Origin: Halalkalibacter oceani
Lineage (GTDB): Bacteria > Bacillota > Bacilli > Bacillales > Bacillaceae_D
DNA length: 64,000 bases
Assembly (NCBI RefSeq): GCF_023715705.1
Contig: NZ_JAMBOS010000011.1
Location: forward strand, 43,501 to 107,500
Direction: 5' to 3'
The notes below the pieces were generated by a model, which was not told where the DNA came from, ran no database searches, and saw only the letters and a list, made by a program, of their open reading frames with translations. This document shows, piece by piece, positions 34,168 through 44,141 of this stretch; positions within the stretch are counted from its first letter, which is position 1, and each line of letters begins with the position of its first letter. The position numbers were made by a program, and so were the translations under genes.

Positions 34168-34256
34168 GAAAAAAATTCGAAAGGATCGGAAATAATCAAT
34201 GAGCAGAGGCCGAGGAGAGTGCGTCGACATTCTTTTGCCAAATCACCTCCCGCCCT

Positions 34257-36590
34257 TTACGGAAGCTCGCCGGCTTTACTTGGGCGGACCACGTTCAGCT
34301 GCCCGTCCTTTAAATAGAGCCGCACAGCTCCCTGATTACTTTGCCATACCCCGACATGATGGGTCGCCAAACGTGTCAGCACTTCGGGATGTGGATGACC
34401 GAAATGATTGTTGCGACCCGCCGAAATGAATGCCGCACTCGGTTTAAGCTGTTCGACAAACTCCTCCGTCGTCGAAGTCCGGCTCCCGTGATGGCCAACT
34501 TTTAAAATATCGACTTCCAGCGACGGATAGGCCGCCAGCAGGCGACGCTCCCCCTCCTCCTCAAGATCACCGGTAAAAAGAAACGAAACACCTTCGATTT
34601 CCGCATACAACACAATCGACCGTTCATTGACGTTCGGGTCGGTGGCAGCCTGCTTGTTCGGTGCTAAAATGGCAAATCGATTTCCCCCGACTGTCCAGCT
34701 CTCCCCTTGTCTGACGACGCGAATCGGCGCCTGACGCTGCAACGCAGTCAAAATCTCTCTTTCATGCTCTGTCATGTCTCCACTGCCATAAAGCACCTCT
34801 TTTATCCGGAGCGCCTCATTCAAGGCGACGGCCCCGCCAATATGATCGAGATGGCCATGTGATAAAATCAGGCGGTCGATTTGCCGAATACCGCGCGCTT
34901 TTAATTCGGGAACGACAATATCTGCCCCGACATCAAACGACCGGCGACGGCGGCGCCATTCTTCATCAAAATAAGTGATCGTCCCGCCTGTATCAAGCAA
35001 ATAGACTTCCTTCCGATATGGCAGCTCAAGCAAAAAGCTGTCTCCCTGTCCAACGTCGAGCATCGTCACCTTCGCCCTGCCATCCAAATATGGAGTCAGC
35101 ATCTGGAATGCCAGCAGAATGACAAGCAGGCATGCCGGCACCCGCCACCAGCCCTGCTTGCCCCGCTCCCAGGCGAGACAGCCGTAAACAAGCACACCGT
35201 AAAAAACGATAATGAAAGAAAAAGACGGTTTACCTGTGATAATCATCGTCCAGCGATGTCGGGCCAATTCAGTTAAACCGGTATGAGCAAGGCTCACTCC
35301 CCATTCCAGCAGAACAAGGATGGGATTTCCATCAAACGGAAGCCAGAATGAGAGAATAAAGCCAAGAAAGACGAGCGGCAGGACACAAAATGAGATAAAG
35401 GGTACATAAAACAGATTGACAAAGATACTGATCCAGGAAATTTCGTAAAAATGGAAGAGAATAAGAGGCGTTGCCATTAGCTGGGATAAAGTCGTTATGC
35501 AAAGGAGGCGGGCGATTGGGTGAGCGTAGCGCCGCTCGATCAAGGGAGCCGATACAAGCAAGGCAAACGTAATGAGAAAGGAAAGCTGGAAGCCGAGCTG
35601 AAACAAAGCTGTTGGCTTGATCAGGAGATACATCATATAAACCGCCACCACCGCTGTTAAAGGAGGTAGCCGCAGCTGGAAACGCAAGCAGACAAGAACG
35701 GCCATTGTCATGCAGGAAGCTCTGATTACAGGTGGTGCTGCCCCCGCGATAATCATATACACTGGGAGAAAACAAAACAACAGGTCAAATGCCCGTTCAC
35801 GGGTTACGTCAAAACGAATCAGGCCATAAAAAGCCGCCGCCGTGACGAGACCGACGTGCAAGCCTGAAATCGCCAAAAGATGAATGACCCCAAGCTGCTG
35901 GTAAGCCTGGAGGATCTCCTCGTCAAGCAACAGCCTTTCACCGAACAAAAGCGCGGTCATGATGCCGGCGAGCTTCGGAGAAACGGTTTCCTCAATTGTC
36001 TGCATCTGTGTCTGCCGCCAACGCTGGAGTGCCGTTCGCACCGTCAGACTTGTCTGATAGCAGTTGATTCCTCCTTGCCGCGCACGGACAATCCAATAAA
36101 TATGCTGTTGTTCCTTTAAATATTGCGGGTAATCAAATTGGGCAAAATTCGTTGGGGGGACGGGGCGGGTGAGAGAGCCGCTGATCATACATCTATCTCC
36201 GGGTGAGAAGCTTCTGAACAAGTGCTGCTCACTTTCATTCGTCATATAGGCCTGGACGAGCAGCCTTTCGTCGTGAGGCCCCTTTATCCGCATCGTCATA
36301 CGGTCACCATCAACAAGCGGAATATCGACAATCGTCGCCGGCAATGTCTGTTCACCAGCGTTGTGAACCGTTTCATGACGCTCAAGTTCAGCAAGTCCGA
36401 CGAGATAATAGAGGAGGAAAGCCGCTGCCACGCTGAGGAAAAGCTGACGAAACCTCACGCGCTGCAAGCATACGAAGAAAAGAAAAACGACTGTGAAAAG
36501 GTAGTAAGCAGGACTTGGGCCGCGTAAAGCCAAAATCAGGCCCAATGACGCCGCGACGGCGAAGAAAGGAAGCACCCTCGTCAAAGACAC
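34257..36590 (-). CDS. comEC: DNA uptake channel ComEC
   Basis: 777 residues. N-terminal DUF4131 region with hydrophobic helices (residues 1-65) and an OB-like segment. Central Competence domain with about eight membrane helices, starting near LAGIMTALLFGERLLLDEE and AISGLHVGLVTAAAFYGLI. C-terminal metallo-beta-lactamase-like domain (about 505-765) with the zinc motif SHGHLDHIGG and VGHHGSRTSTTEEF. It forms the inner-membrane channel for single-stranded DNA. Last gene of comEA-comEB-comEC. The start ATG has a CAGGGAGGTGTG-like site just before. Length standard. Confidence 0.96.
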   Translation of the reverse strand: MSLTRVLPFFAVAASLGLILALRGPSPAYYLFTVVFLFFVCLQRVRFRQLFLSVAAAFLLYYLVGLAELERHETVHNAGEQTLPATIVDIPLVDGDRMTMRIKGPHDERLLVQAYMTNESEQHLFRSFSPGDRCMISGSLTRPVPPTNFAQFDYPQYLKEQQHIYWIVRARQGGINCYQTSLTVRTALQRWRQTQMQTIEETVSPKLAGIMTALLFGERLLLDEEILQAYQQLGVIHLLAISGLHVGLVTAAAFYGLIRFDVTRERAFDLLFCFLPVYMIIAGAAPPVIRASCMTMAVLVCLRFQLRLPPLTAVVAVYMMYLLIKPTALFQLGFQLSFLITFALLVSAPLIERRYAHPIARLLCITTLSQLMATPLILFHFYEISWISIFVNLFYVPFISFCVLPLVFLGFILSFWLPFDGNPILVLLEWGVSLAHTGLTELARHRWTMIITGKPSFSFIIVFYGVLVYGCLAWERGKQGWWRVPACLLVILLAFQMLTPYLDGRAKVTMLDVGQGDSFLLELPYRKEVYLLDTGGTITYFDEEWRRRRRSFDVGADIVVPELKARGIRQIDRLILSHGHLDHIGGAVALNEALRIKEVLYGSGDMTEHEREILTALQRQAPIRVVRQGESWTVGGNRFAILAPNKQAATDPNVNERSIVLYAEIEGVSFLFTGDLEEEGERRLLAAYPSLEVDILKVGHHGSRTSTTEEFVEQLKPSAAFISAGRNNHFGHPHPEVLTRLATHHVGVWQSNQGAVRLYLKDGQLNVVRPSKAGELP

Positions 36591-36614
36591 ACCTCCCTGC
36601 TTCCCTCTGCCACA

Positions 36615-37181
36615 TTAGGAAAAGAGTTTATCAGCCTCGGCTTGGAGCTTTTGCAGTTCATCCTCATCAGCTCCCGCCTGCTTCAAGCGCTCAAGCAGAC
36701 CTGTGGCAAAGGCTTTTTTTTGAAGCTGCTCCTGTTCATCATAAAGATTGTGATAAGGCACTTGCACAACGGTCACGCCCGCTTCCGCGAACATGTCGAT
36801 TGCGTATGGATGGTTTTTGTAGTCTTCGGCATAGTAAACCGTTTTGATCCCGGCCTGAATGAGTGCTTTTGCACAATGAACACATGGGAAATGCGTTACA
36901 TAAATTTCCGCTCCGTTTGTAGGTACGCCGAACTTGGCACATTGCAACAGAGCGTTAACTTCGGCATGCACCGTGCGAATACAATGATTATCAACGACAT
37001 AGCAGCCTTCATCAATGCAGTGCGCGCCCCCTGTAACAGAGCCATTATAACCGCCGGCGATAATCCGTTTTTCCCGCACAATTGTCGCTCCGACCATCAA
37101 CCGTGTGCATGTGCTCCGCAAAGCAAGCAAATGACTTTGCGCCATAAAATATTGATCCCAAGAAATTCTCTCCAACTTCAT
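36615..37181 (-). CDS. comEB: ComE operon protein 2, deoxycytidylate deaminase family
   Basis: 188 residues. The zinc-dependent cytidine/dCMP deaminase motif is complete: HAEVNALLQCAKFG and PCVHCAKALIQAG. Length and sequence fit ComEB, a dCMP deaminase-type protein that is dispensable for transformation but helps place the machinery in B. subtilis. The C-terminal 30 residues form a charged helix. It precedes comEC by 24 bp. In this genome a PLP enzyme gene lies between it and comEA. Confidence 0.95.
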   Translation of the reverse strand: MKLERISWDQYFMAQSHLLALRSTCTRLMVGATIVREKRIIAGGYNGSVTGGAHCIDEGCYVVDNHCIRTVHAEVNALLQCAKFGVPTNGAEIYVTHFPCVHCAKALIQAGIKTVYYAEDYKNHPYAIDMFAEAGVTVVQVPYHNLYDEQEQLQKKAFATGLLERLKQAGADEDELQKLQAEADKLFS

Positions 37182-37203
37182 ACACTCCTCTTTCTGTTTG
37201 AAA

Positions 37204-37231
37204 GGAGTTGTCCCATTTTCGGGACAACTCC
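37204..37231. terminator. Hairpin between metY and comEB
   Basis: GGAGTTGTCCC (37204-37214) / GGGACAACTCC (37221-37231), a perfect 11-bp stem with loop ATTTTC. It is followed on the minus strand only by TTTC, so termination may be partial. It is followed by GAAACGGCAGTG, weakly like the repeat-family flank. Confidence 0.6.
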
Positions 37232-37307
37232 GAAACGGCAGTGATTTGTACGATCATTTCGCCGTAAGCAAAACAAATCTCCGTCTTCTTTTATTCTTCT
37301 AAGACAC

Positions 37308-38636
<1,329 letters not shown>

Positions 38637-38672
38637 CTATTTTATCAGAATATTCTTCCCCTTGAAACGCTT

Positions 38673-39278
38673 TCATTTAACGCTGATATGCTCGCGCAGC
38701 TGCTCCAGCGTCTTCACGCCGATACCCGGCACATCAAGCAGCTGCTCGACATCGCTGAAACGTCCCTGCTCCTCGCGATACGTAATAATTGCCTCCGCTT
38801 TAGCCGGGCCGATTCCGGGTAACTGCTCCAGCTCCCTCGCGTCAGCCTGATTGATCGCAATTTTGCCAGCGTCGGCCGCTCCGTGACGTCCAGGGAGTTC
38901 CTCCGTTTCTCCTTCAGCCGGAACATAAATCATCATTTCATCGTAAACGCGTTCTGCCAAATTCAGCTGTTGCTCGGCCGCTTCCTCCCGAAAGCCTCCG
39001 GCGCGTTCGATTACATCATAAACCCGGCTCTCCTCGTCAAGCTGATAGATACCGGGGGCATGCACCGCTCCCTTTACATCGACGATTATCGTCCGCACTG
39101 CCGGCGGCTCCTCCTCCTCTGTTTCCTCAAGCTCGACTTCAAATAAAAACCCATTCTCCGGCTGGGCCGCTTCCTCGATTTCAGCATTGCGAAAATGCTG
39201 AAACAGGACTACACTTACTAAAAGAGCTACTAAGCCAACAAGGGCAAGCTGTAGCCGATTAAGCTTTAGCATTTTCAC
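38673..39278 (-). CDS. comEA: DNA-binding competence protein ComEA
   Basis: 201 residues. One membrane anchor near the start (LQLALVGLVALLVSVVLF), an acidic linker, a SLBB-type domain (VKGAVHAPGIYQLDEESRVY), then the C-terminal double helix-hairpin-helix DNA-binding domain (INQADARELEQLPGIGPAKA, LLDVPGIGVKTLEQLREH). The GTG start at 39278 is 8 nt after AAAGGAG. An ATG two codons later is less well spaced. The upstream frame extension overlaps the divergent small gene. Receptor for incoming DNA. Confidence 0.94.
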   Translation of the reverse strand: MKMLKLNRLQLALVGLVALLVSVVLFQHFRNAEIEEAAQPENGFLFEVELEETEEEEPPAVRTIIVDVKGAVHAPGIYQLDEESRVYDVIERAGGFREEAAEQQLNLAERVYDEMMIYVPAEGETEELPGRHGAADAGKIAINQADARELEQLPGIGPAKAEAIITYREEQGRFSDVEQLLDVPGIGVKTLEQLREHISVK

Positions 39279-39347
39279 AGGAATCACTCCTTTCGAAATT
39301 AAAGGGGGTTCGTTTGTGAGAATAAGCAATAAAGGAGAGAAAATGAA

Positions 39348-39605
39348 ATGGCCGTCCATTTACAAATTAGCGAACAAGTGAAGAGACACCGGCAGGCTCA
39401 ACAGCAATTCCGGGAACTCGATGCGAAACGGGAACAAGCGATTGAACATGTCCTTACCGCGGCAAAGGCGGGGCAGGAAATAAACATAACTGAAATCAAC
39501 CGGATTACAAATGAAATGAACCAAACTGCGGCGCGCTTTCACTTCCCGACAAGAAAAACCGTCACAGTCGAGATGGTCAAGGACGTCATTCAGCGCAGCA
39601 AATAA
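39348..39605 (+). CDS. Small DUF2533-like (YpbS-like) protein
   Basis: 85 residues, predicted mostly helical, with no signal or membrane segment: MAVHLQISEQVKRHRQAQQQ, then KREQAIEHVLTAAKAGQEIN and HFPTRKTVTVEMVKDVIQR. ATG 8 nt after AAAGGAGAG. The pattern resembles the DUF2533/YpbS family of Bacillus, from memory rather than a search. It lies divergently between comEA and comER, where B. subtilis has no such gene. Function unknown. Confidence 0.65.
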   Translation: MAVHLQISEQVKRHRQAQQQFRELDAKREQAIEHVLTAAKAGQEINITEINRITNEMNQTAARFHFPTRKTVTVEMVKDVIQRSK

Positions 39606-39779
39606 TCGCGTTTCAGCGGTCGGTGGCGGCTCCGTGTAAACAGCGCTGCTTCGGGGCGCTCTCGCCAAAGGGGATAAACCTCCTTCTTGCCGTGTGAAAA
39701 AATGACATAATATGCCTTGTTCCTTCATACACTTCGTCATAACGATGTTCGTGTGAAAATGAATGAAGGAGGGGGCATC

Positions 39780-40604
39780 ATGAAAATCGGGATAATAGGG
39801 ACAGGAAGCATGGGAACCATTCTGCTCGAATCGTTCATTGACTCTGGCCGGATCGCAGCCGAACAATTGATTATTACGAACCGGACAAAGCAGAAGGCAG
39901 AAGCGCTTCAAGCTCGGTTCCAGGATCTGAATGTGGTCGAAGATGGGATGGCTGTCGTCAAGCAGGCCGATGTCACATTTCTATGTGTCAAACCGTTACA
40001 ATTCCCCGAATTGCTGCGGCAGCTTGCACCCCACTGCCGACCGGAAAAAATCCTCATTTCGATTACGAGTCCGATTGCCGTCAGGGAACTGGAGCATATG
40101 GTGGACTGCAAGGTTGCACGTGCAATTCCGAGCATTTTAAACCGGGCGTTAACCGGTTCTTCGCTCTTAAGCTTTGGAGAAAGATGTATGGAAGAAGACC
40201 GCCGGCTTGTCACGCAAATAATGCGCTCGATTTCAGAGCCTCTGCTTATTGATGAGGACATTACCCGCGTTTCATCTGATATCGTCAGCTGCGGACCGGC
40301 GTTTTTCAGCTATTTGGTTCAACAGTTTATCGAAGGGGCTGTACGGCAAACAAAAATTTCGAGGGAAGATGCGACGATTTTGGCGACAAACATGTTAATT
40401 GGAATGGGTAAATTACTGGAGGAAGAACATTTCACCCTGCCGTCGCTGCAACAGAGGGTGTGTGTACCAGGTGGCATTACGGGAGAGGGAATCAAAGTGC
40501 TGGAAGAGGAAGTGGGGCAGATGTTTGATCATCTGTTTCAGCAAACACAGGAAAAATATGCCGAAGACAAGGAGCTGCTTTCGACTGCCTTTGCCAATAA
40601 ATAG
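39780..40604 (+). CDS. comER: ComER, pyrroline-5-carboxylate reductase homologue
   Basis: 274 residues. NAD(P)-binding GIIGTGSMGTILLESFIDSG at the N-terminus, then FLCVKPLQFPELLRQL, and the ProC C-terminal domain with VPGGITGEGIKVLEEEV. It belongs to the ProC family; in B. subtilis comER lies divergent from comEA-EC, as here, and is not needed for proline synthesis. The ATG follows GAAGGAGGGGG. Catalytic activity on pyrroline-5-carboxylate is uncertain. Confidence 0.93.
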   Translation: MKIGIIGTGSMGTILLESFIDSGRIAAEQLIITNRTKQKAEALQARFQDLNVVEDGMAVVKQADVTFLCVKPLQFPELLRQLAPHCRPEKILISITSPIAVRELEHMVDCKVARAIPSILNRALTGSSLLSFGERCMEEDRRLVTQIMRSISEPLLIDEDITRVSSDIVSCGPAFFSYLVQQFIEGAVRQTKISREDATILATNMLIGMGKLLEEEHFTLPSLQQRVCVPGGITGEGIKVLEEEVGQMFDHLFQQTQEKYAEDKELLSTAFANK

Positions 40605-40636
40605 CGTTGCGCGCAGCCTGCTGCTTCAAGGTTCAA

Positions 40637-40670
40637 GGGCAGATCAAGGGGAAACCCGTTTGATCTGCCC
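40637..40670. terminator. Inverted repeat after comER
   Basis: GGGCAGATCAA (40637-40647) / TTGATCTGCCC (40660-40670), perfect 11-bp stem, loop GGGGAAACCCG (with an adjacent unpaired T). No clear U run follows on either strand. The AAACCC in the loop recalls the loop of the dispersed hairpin family. Confidence 0.5.
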
Positions 40671-40701
40671 CTTAATTTCGCCATTCATTTTGTAGAATCC
40701 T

Positions 40702-41442
40702 TTATTTTTTTGCACAAAAAAAGATTCGTTCACTTCGTTCATGCGGGGACGCTTCAGTGAAATCGGCCGTGATCCTTTTTACGGTAAAGCCGGCAGCGGT
40801 CAGCCACGCTTCATATTGGCTGATCGCGAAAGTCCGCTGCTTATGCAGCTCCTCTTTTTTGATGTAGTAGGGAGAGCGGTCCTCGATGAAAAAGGTCAGT
40901 TCATGTTCGACGCTAGCAGGATATTCACCAGGAAAGGCAGTCCAAATATAGGCTATCTCCCCTTCATCGTCAGCGAACGTTTGGCCGATATACCCTTCTT
41001 CAATCTTATGAATGGAATGGACATCAAATAAGAGCAGTCCGCCAGGCTTGAGCCGGCTGTAAACACCCTCAAAGGTAGCCTGAACATCACTTTCCCGCTC
41101 AAGGTAATTGAGCGAATCACAGAAAATCGTGATGACATCATAGCTTTCATCACCGGCCAGCTCCGTCATCGACTGCTCGAGCAGCGTTACCTGCACACCT
41201 GTCTTTTCGCATTTTTCATTGGCGATTGCCAGCATTTCCGCGGAAAGGTCGACGCCTGTAACCCGGGCTCCTTCAAGCGCCAAACGGACGAGCAGCTCAC
41301 CCGTGCCGCAGCCGACGTCCATGACCGCTTTGCCCGCCAGGCTGTCAGAATCAAGCTGCCGCTTTACGTACGCCAGCCACTCATCATAGGGGGCTTCCTG
41401 CATCAATTGATCATATAACGCGGCAAATACTTTATAGCTCAT
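40702..41442 (-). CDS. yqeM: Class I SAM-dependent methyltransferase YqeM
   Basis: 246 residues. SAM-binding motif I VMDVGCGTGELLVRLALEGA, motif II TGVDLSAEML and the post-motif FCDSLNYLE. C-terminal half with DVHSIHKIEEGYIGQTF and FFIEDRSPYY. It matches YqeM, the last gene of the yqeG-yqeM operon of B. subtilis. Its start overlaps the cvfB stop by 4 bp. Substrate unknown. Confidence 0.9.
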   Translation of the reverse strand: MSYKVFAALYDQLMQEAPYDEWLAYVKRQLDSDSLAGKAVMDVGCGTGELLVRLALEGARVTGVDLSAEMLAIANEKCEKTGVQVTLLEQSMTELAGDESYDVITIFCDSLNYLERESDVQATFEGVYSRLKPGGLLLFDVHSIHKIEEGYIGQTFADDEGEIAYIWTAFPGEYPASVEHELTFFIEDRSPYYIKKEELHKQRTFAISQYEAWLTAAGFTVKRITADFTEASPHERSERIFFCAKK

Positions 41443-42299
41443 AGATGCTCCTTCGTATAGGTCCAGCCGTCGCGCTGTTCAATCTTGTTTTCTTTCATCA
41501 GCTTTCCCAATGCTCGTTTAAATGCCGCCTTGCTCATCTGAAAGCGCGCCTTGATATCCTCCGGCGGGGTCTTGTCCCAATAAGGCATGGAGCCTCCCCG
41601 TTCAACCAAATAATCATAGATCCGTTCTGAATCCTCCTGCTGACGTTCCGAGCGCAACGGTCGCGCTGTGACATTCAGCTTGCCGTCTTCACGAACAAAA
41701 ATAACACGCGCCTGTACATATTCCCCGTACCGCGGCTCCACAGTCATTTCATCGTGATGCAAAAACGCGATATAGCCTTCATCGGTAAACAGCCTTACAC
41801 CTTCGTCAAGGAAGTGGTAGGCGTATCCGCCAACCTCCTGCTTCAGCATCTCGGCAGGTGCCGGCTTCGCCATCTTTTCAATCGGTTCTCCGCGGACAAG
41901 CCGAGCCATTAAGCGCCCTTTTTTATCCCATGTTAAAGAAAGCGGCAGCTTATCACCGGGCTGTGGCCAGCGTTCACGATCATATGGCAGTTCATCCATC
42001 GAAAGAAACAGATCACGGGCGATCCCATTATGAAAAAACACGCCGTGCCCTGTTCGCACTGAAACCGCTTCAAGCCAGGCGATCTCTCCAACCTTGAGCA
42101 AAGGCTCTTCCATCGTCGCCGACAGACGACCTTGATGATCCTGATAGAGAAAAACCTCCACTTTATCGCCAATCTGCACGCCTTCCTTCGCTTCCCGTTG
42201 ATGAAGGAGAACATCGATGTTTCCATCGCTTAAAAAGAAGCCGAAGCGCGCCTGACGTACGACCTCTAATGTTACGACAAATCCGGGCTTAAGCTCCAT
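41439..42299 (-). CDS. cvfB: CvfB/YitL family S1 RNA-binding protein
   Basis: 286 residues. Three S1-like beta-barrel segments (ARFGFFLSDGNIDVLLHQRE; SVRTGHGVFFHNGIARDLF; LFTDEGYIAFLHHDEM) are followed by a C-terminal winged helix (YDYLVERGGSMPYWDKTPPE, then FQMSKAAFKRALGKLMKENK). This layout is that of CvfB, a regulator of virulence factor expression in Staphylococcus; B. subtilis YitL is the homologue. Overlaps rsfS by 1 bp and yqeM by 4 bp, so it is tightly coupled. In B. subtilis this gene lies elsewhere. Confidence 0.92.
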   Translation of the reverse strand: MELKPGFVVTLEVVRQARFGFFLSDGNIDVLLHQREAKEGVQIGDKVEVFLYQDHQGRLSATMEEPLLKVGEIAWLEAVSVRTGHGVFFHNGIARDLFLSMDELPYDRERWPQPGDKLPLSLTWDKKGRLMARLVRGEPIEKMAKPAPAEMLKQEVGGYAYHFLDEGVRLFTDEGYIAFLHHDEMTVEPRYGEYVQARVIFVREDGKLNVTARPLRSERQQEDSERIYDYLVERGGSMPYWDKTPPEDIKARFQMSKAAFKRALGKLMKENKIEQRDGWTYTKEHL

Positions 42300-42652
42300 T
42301 ATCCTAATACTCCTTCTAATTCAATGACCGGCGCGTCGCCCCACAGTTTTTCCAAATTGTAATATAACCGTTCATCCTTATGAAATACATGGACGACGAC
42401 ATCGCCGATATCGATCAGCACCCAGCGCGCCTGATCATAGCCTTCCAGCCGTTTAATATCGATATCATGCTCCTGCATGACCTTTTTAATTTCGTGGGCA
42501 ATCGCTTGCACCTGCTTGTCAGAATTCCCGTGACATATGACGAAATAATCGGCAATCAAGGAAACACCCTTCATATTCAGGGCAACGATATTTTCTGCCT
42601 TCTTATCATCCATTGCTTTTACCGCTAAGGATAGCAGGGGGGAATGACTCAT
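42299..42652 (-). CDS. rsfS: Ribosomal silencing factor RsfS
   Basis: 117 residues. DUF143 core: IVALNMKGVSLIADYFVICH, NSDKQVQAIAHEIKK, LEGYDQARWVLIDIGDVVVH and RLYYNLEKLWGDAP. It binds L14 and blocks subunit joining when nutrients are short. Length typical. It lies between yqeK and cvfB in the yqeG operon. Confidence 0.95.
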   Translation of the reverse strand: MSHSPLLSLAVKAMDDKKAENIVALNMKGVSLIADYFVICHGNSDKQVQAIAHEIKKVMQEHDIDIKRLEGYDQARWVLIDIGDVVVHVFHKDERLYYNLEKLWGDAPVIELEGVLG

Positions 42653-42696
42653 TCTCTCACATCTCCTTTTTCATTTTAAAATTTATGATTGAAGCA

Positions 42697-43266
42697 TTAT
42701 GCTTTCTTTGCTTCGGCAATCAGGTGATTATACGTATCGATCGTTTTTGGGTAAACGAGCTGCCCGCGTTTCAGCAAAAAGCTTACCGTATTGGCAAGCG
42801 CGGCGACAATCGCTTTGTCGAGATCCTTTTGCGCGATTTCACGCACTTCTTCTACTCCTTTAAATACCCGCCCCGGCTCAATATAATCAGCAAGAAAGAT
42901 AATCTTTTCCAGCAGGCTCATCCCCGGCCGTCCGGTCGTATGGTAACGAATCGCATTCAGGACTTCTTCATCGATAAGCCCGACTTCTTCCGCGACATAA
43001 TAAGCGCCACAAGGGGCATGGAGAAGCTCATCCCCATAATCGAGAATACTCTTATCAGATAGTCTTTCCTGAACGAGCGCTCTCATTTCCTTTTTATCGC
43101 GAAATTTAGCATAGTCATGAAAAATCGCCGCCAGCTCCGCTTTTTTTTGATCGGCCCCGTAGCGTTCAGCGAGCATGAGCGCGCTCTCGAGTACCCCTAA
43201 TGTATGAACATAACGGTGCTCCGTTAAATGCGGTTTAATCCGTTGCAGGGCTTCTTCTCGCTTCAT
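42697..43266 (-). CDS. yqeK: HD-domain hydrolase YqeK (symmetrical Ap4A hydrolase)
   Basis: 189 residues. The HD motif is complete: HRYVHTLGVLESALMLAERY, AAIFHDYAKFRDK, HAPCGAYYVAEEVG and ALRYHTTGR-like IRYHTTGRPGMSLLEKIIFL, ADYIEPGR. Homologues are iron-dependent diadenosine tetraphosphate hydrolases that give two ADP. Its start lies 32 bp inside the end of nadD, with AAAGAGG in front, indicating coupling. Confidence 0.93.
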   Translation of the reverse strand: MKREEALQRIKPHLTEHRYVHTLGVLESALMLAERYGADQKKAELAAIFHDYAKFRDKKEMRALVQERLSDKSILDYGDELLHAPCGAYYVAEEVGLIDEEVLNAIRYHTTGRPGMSLLEKIIFLADYIEPGRVFKGVEEVREIAQKDLDKAIVAALANTVSFLLKRGQLVYPKTIDTYNHLIAEAKKA

Positions 43267-43831
43267 ACAATCCTCTTTCCTTTATAAATTTTTCAACCTC
43301 ATCAGGAACCATATATGTAATCGGCTTCCCTTCCGCAATCCGCTGCCGGATCATCGTAGAGGAGTAATCAACCTGAACCATATCCAATAGCTCGACCGCC
43401 CCTGAATAAACGGAAGCCGACGTTGAGCCAGGACGCTTCGTGCCGATAAAGGTCACCAGTGTCATCAGCTCATCAATCCGGTGCCAGTGCGGCAAATAAT
43501 CAATCATATCGCCACCGATTAGAAAATAAAACTTCTCATCCGGGTATTGCTTTTTTAACAGCTTAACCGTATCAACCGTATAGGAAGGACCTTCCCGTTC
43601 CACTTCAATCGTGGAAACGGAAAAGGTCTTATGGCGCTCCGTCACCTTCTTCAGCATAGTAATCCGGTCGTCGTTTGAAGCCAATTCGTCACTTTCCTTA
43701 TGAGGAGGTACATTAACAGGAATGAACCACAGTTCATCAAGCTCATAAGCTAAACACGCTTCCTGAGCGAATAGCATATGGCCAAGATGCGGCGGATTAA
43801 ATGTTCCGCCAAACAGCCCGATTTTCTTCAC
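43235..43831 (-). CDS. nadD: Nicotinate-nucleotide adenylyltransferase
   Basis: 198 residues. Nucleotidyltransferase motif GLFGGTFNPPHLGHMLFAQE with the HxGH, LWFIPVNVPPHK, YFLIGGDMIDYLPHWH and the C-terminal ISST-like YSSTMIRQRIAEG. It makes deamido-NAD from nicotinate mononucleotide. It follows yhbY by 14 bp and overlaps yqeK. Length standard. Confidence 0.96.
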   Translation of the reverse strand: MKKIGLFGGTFNPPHLGHMLFAQEACLAYELDELWFIPVNVPPHKESDELASNDDRITMLKKVTERHKTFSVSTIEVEREGPSYTVDTVKLLKKQYPDEKFYFLIGGDMIDYLPHWHRIDELMTLVTFIGTKRPGSTSASVYSGAVELLDMVQVDYSSTMIRQRIAEGKPITYMVPDEVEKFIKERGLYEARRSPATD

Positions 43832-43845
43832 ATTTACGCCTCCTC

Positions 43846-44139
43846 TCAGGAAGGGAGAATCAGCTCTTTATGTTCTTTTGATTCTTTATAAAGCACGATC
43901 GTATGACCAATAATCTGTACGACCTCGGCTCCCGTTGTTTTCGCTAGAGCGTCGGCCACCTCCTGCTTATCATCCTCACAGTTTTGCAAAATGCTCACTT
44001 TAAGCAGCTCGCGTGCTTCAAGCGCTTCGGCTACCTGCTTGCTCATATTTTGATTGACGCCGCCTTTCCCGACTTGAAAAATCGGATTTAAATGGTGCGC
44101 TTTTGAACGCAAAAATCGCTTTTGTTTTCCGGTTAGCAT
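43846..44139 (-). CDS. yhbY: CRM-domain RNA-binding protein YhbY (YqeI)
   Basis: 97 residues: LTGKQKRFLRSKAHHLNPIF, QVGKGGVNQNMSKQVAEALE with the GxxG loop, and VVQIIGHTIVLYKES. The CRM fold binds rRNA and is tied to large-subunit assembly. The ATG at 44139 follows TAGGAGGATAATT. A frame extension to 44208 inside aroE is rejected. The aroE stop is 2 bp upstream. Confidence 0.95.
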   Translation of the reverse strand: MLTGKQKRFLRSKAHHLNPIFQVGKGGVNQNMSKQVAEALEARELLKVSILQNCEDDKQEVADALAKTTGAEVVQIIGHTIVLYKESKEHKELILPS

Positions 44140-44141
44140 AA

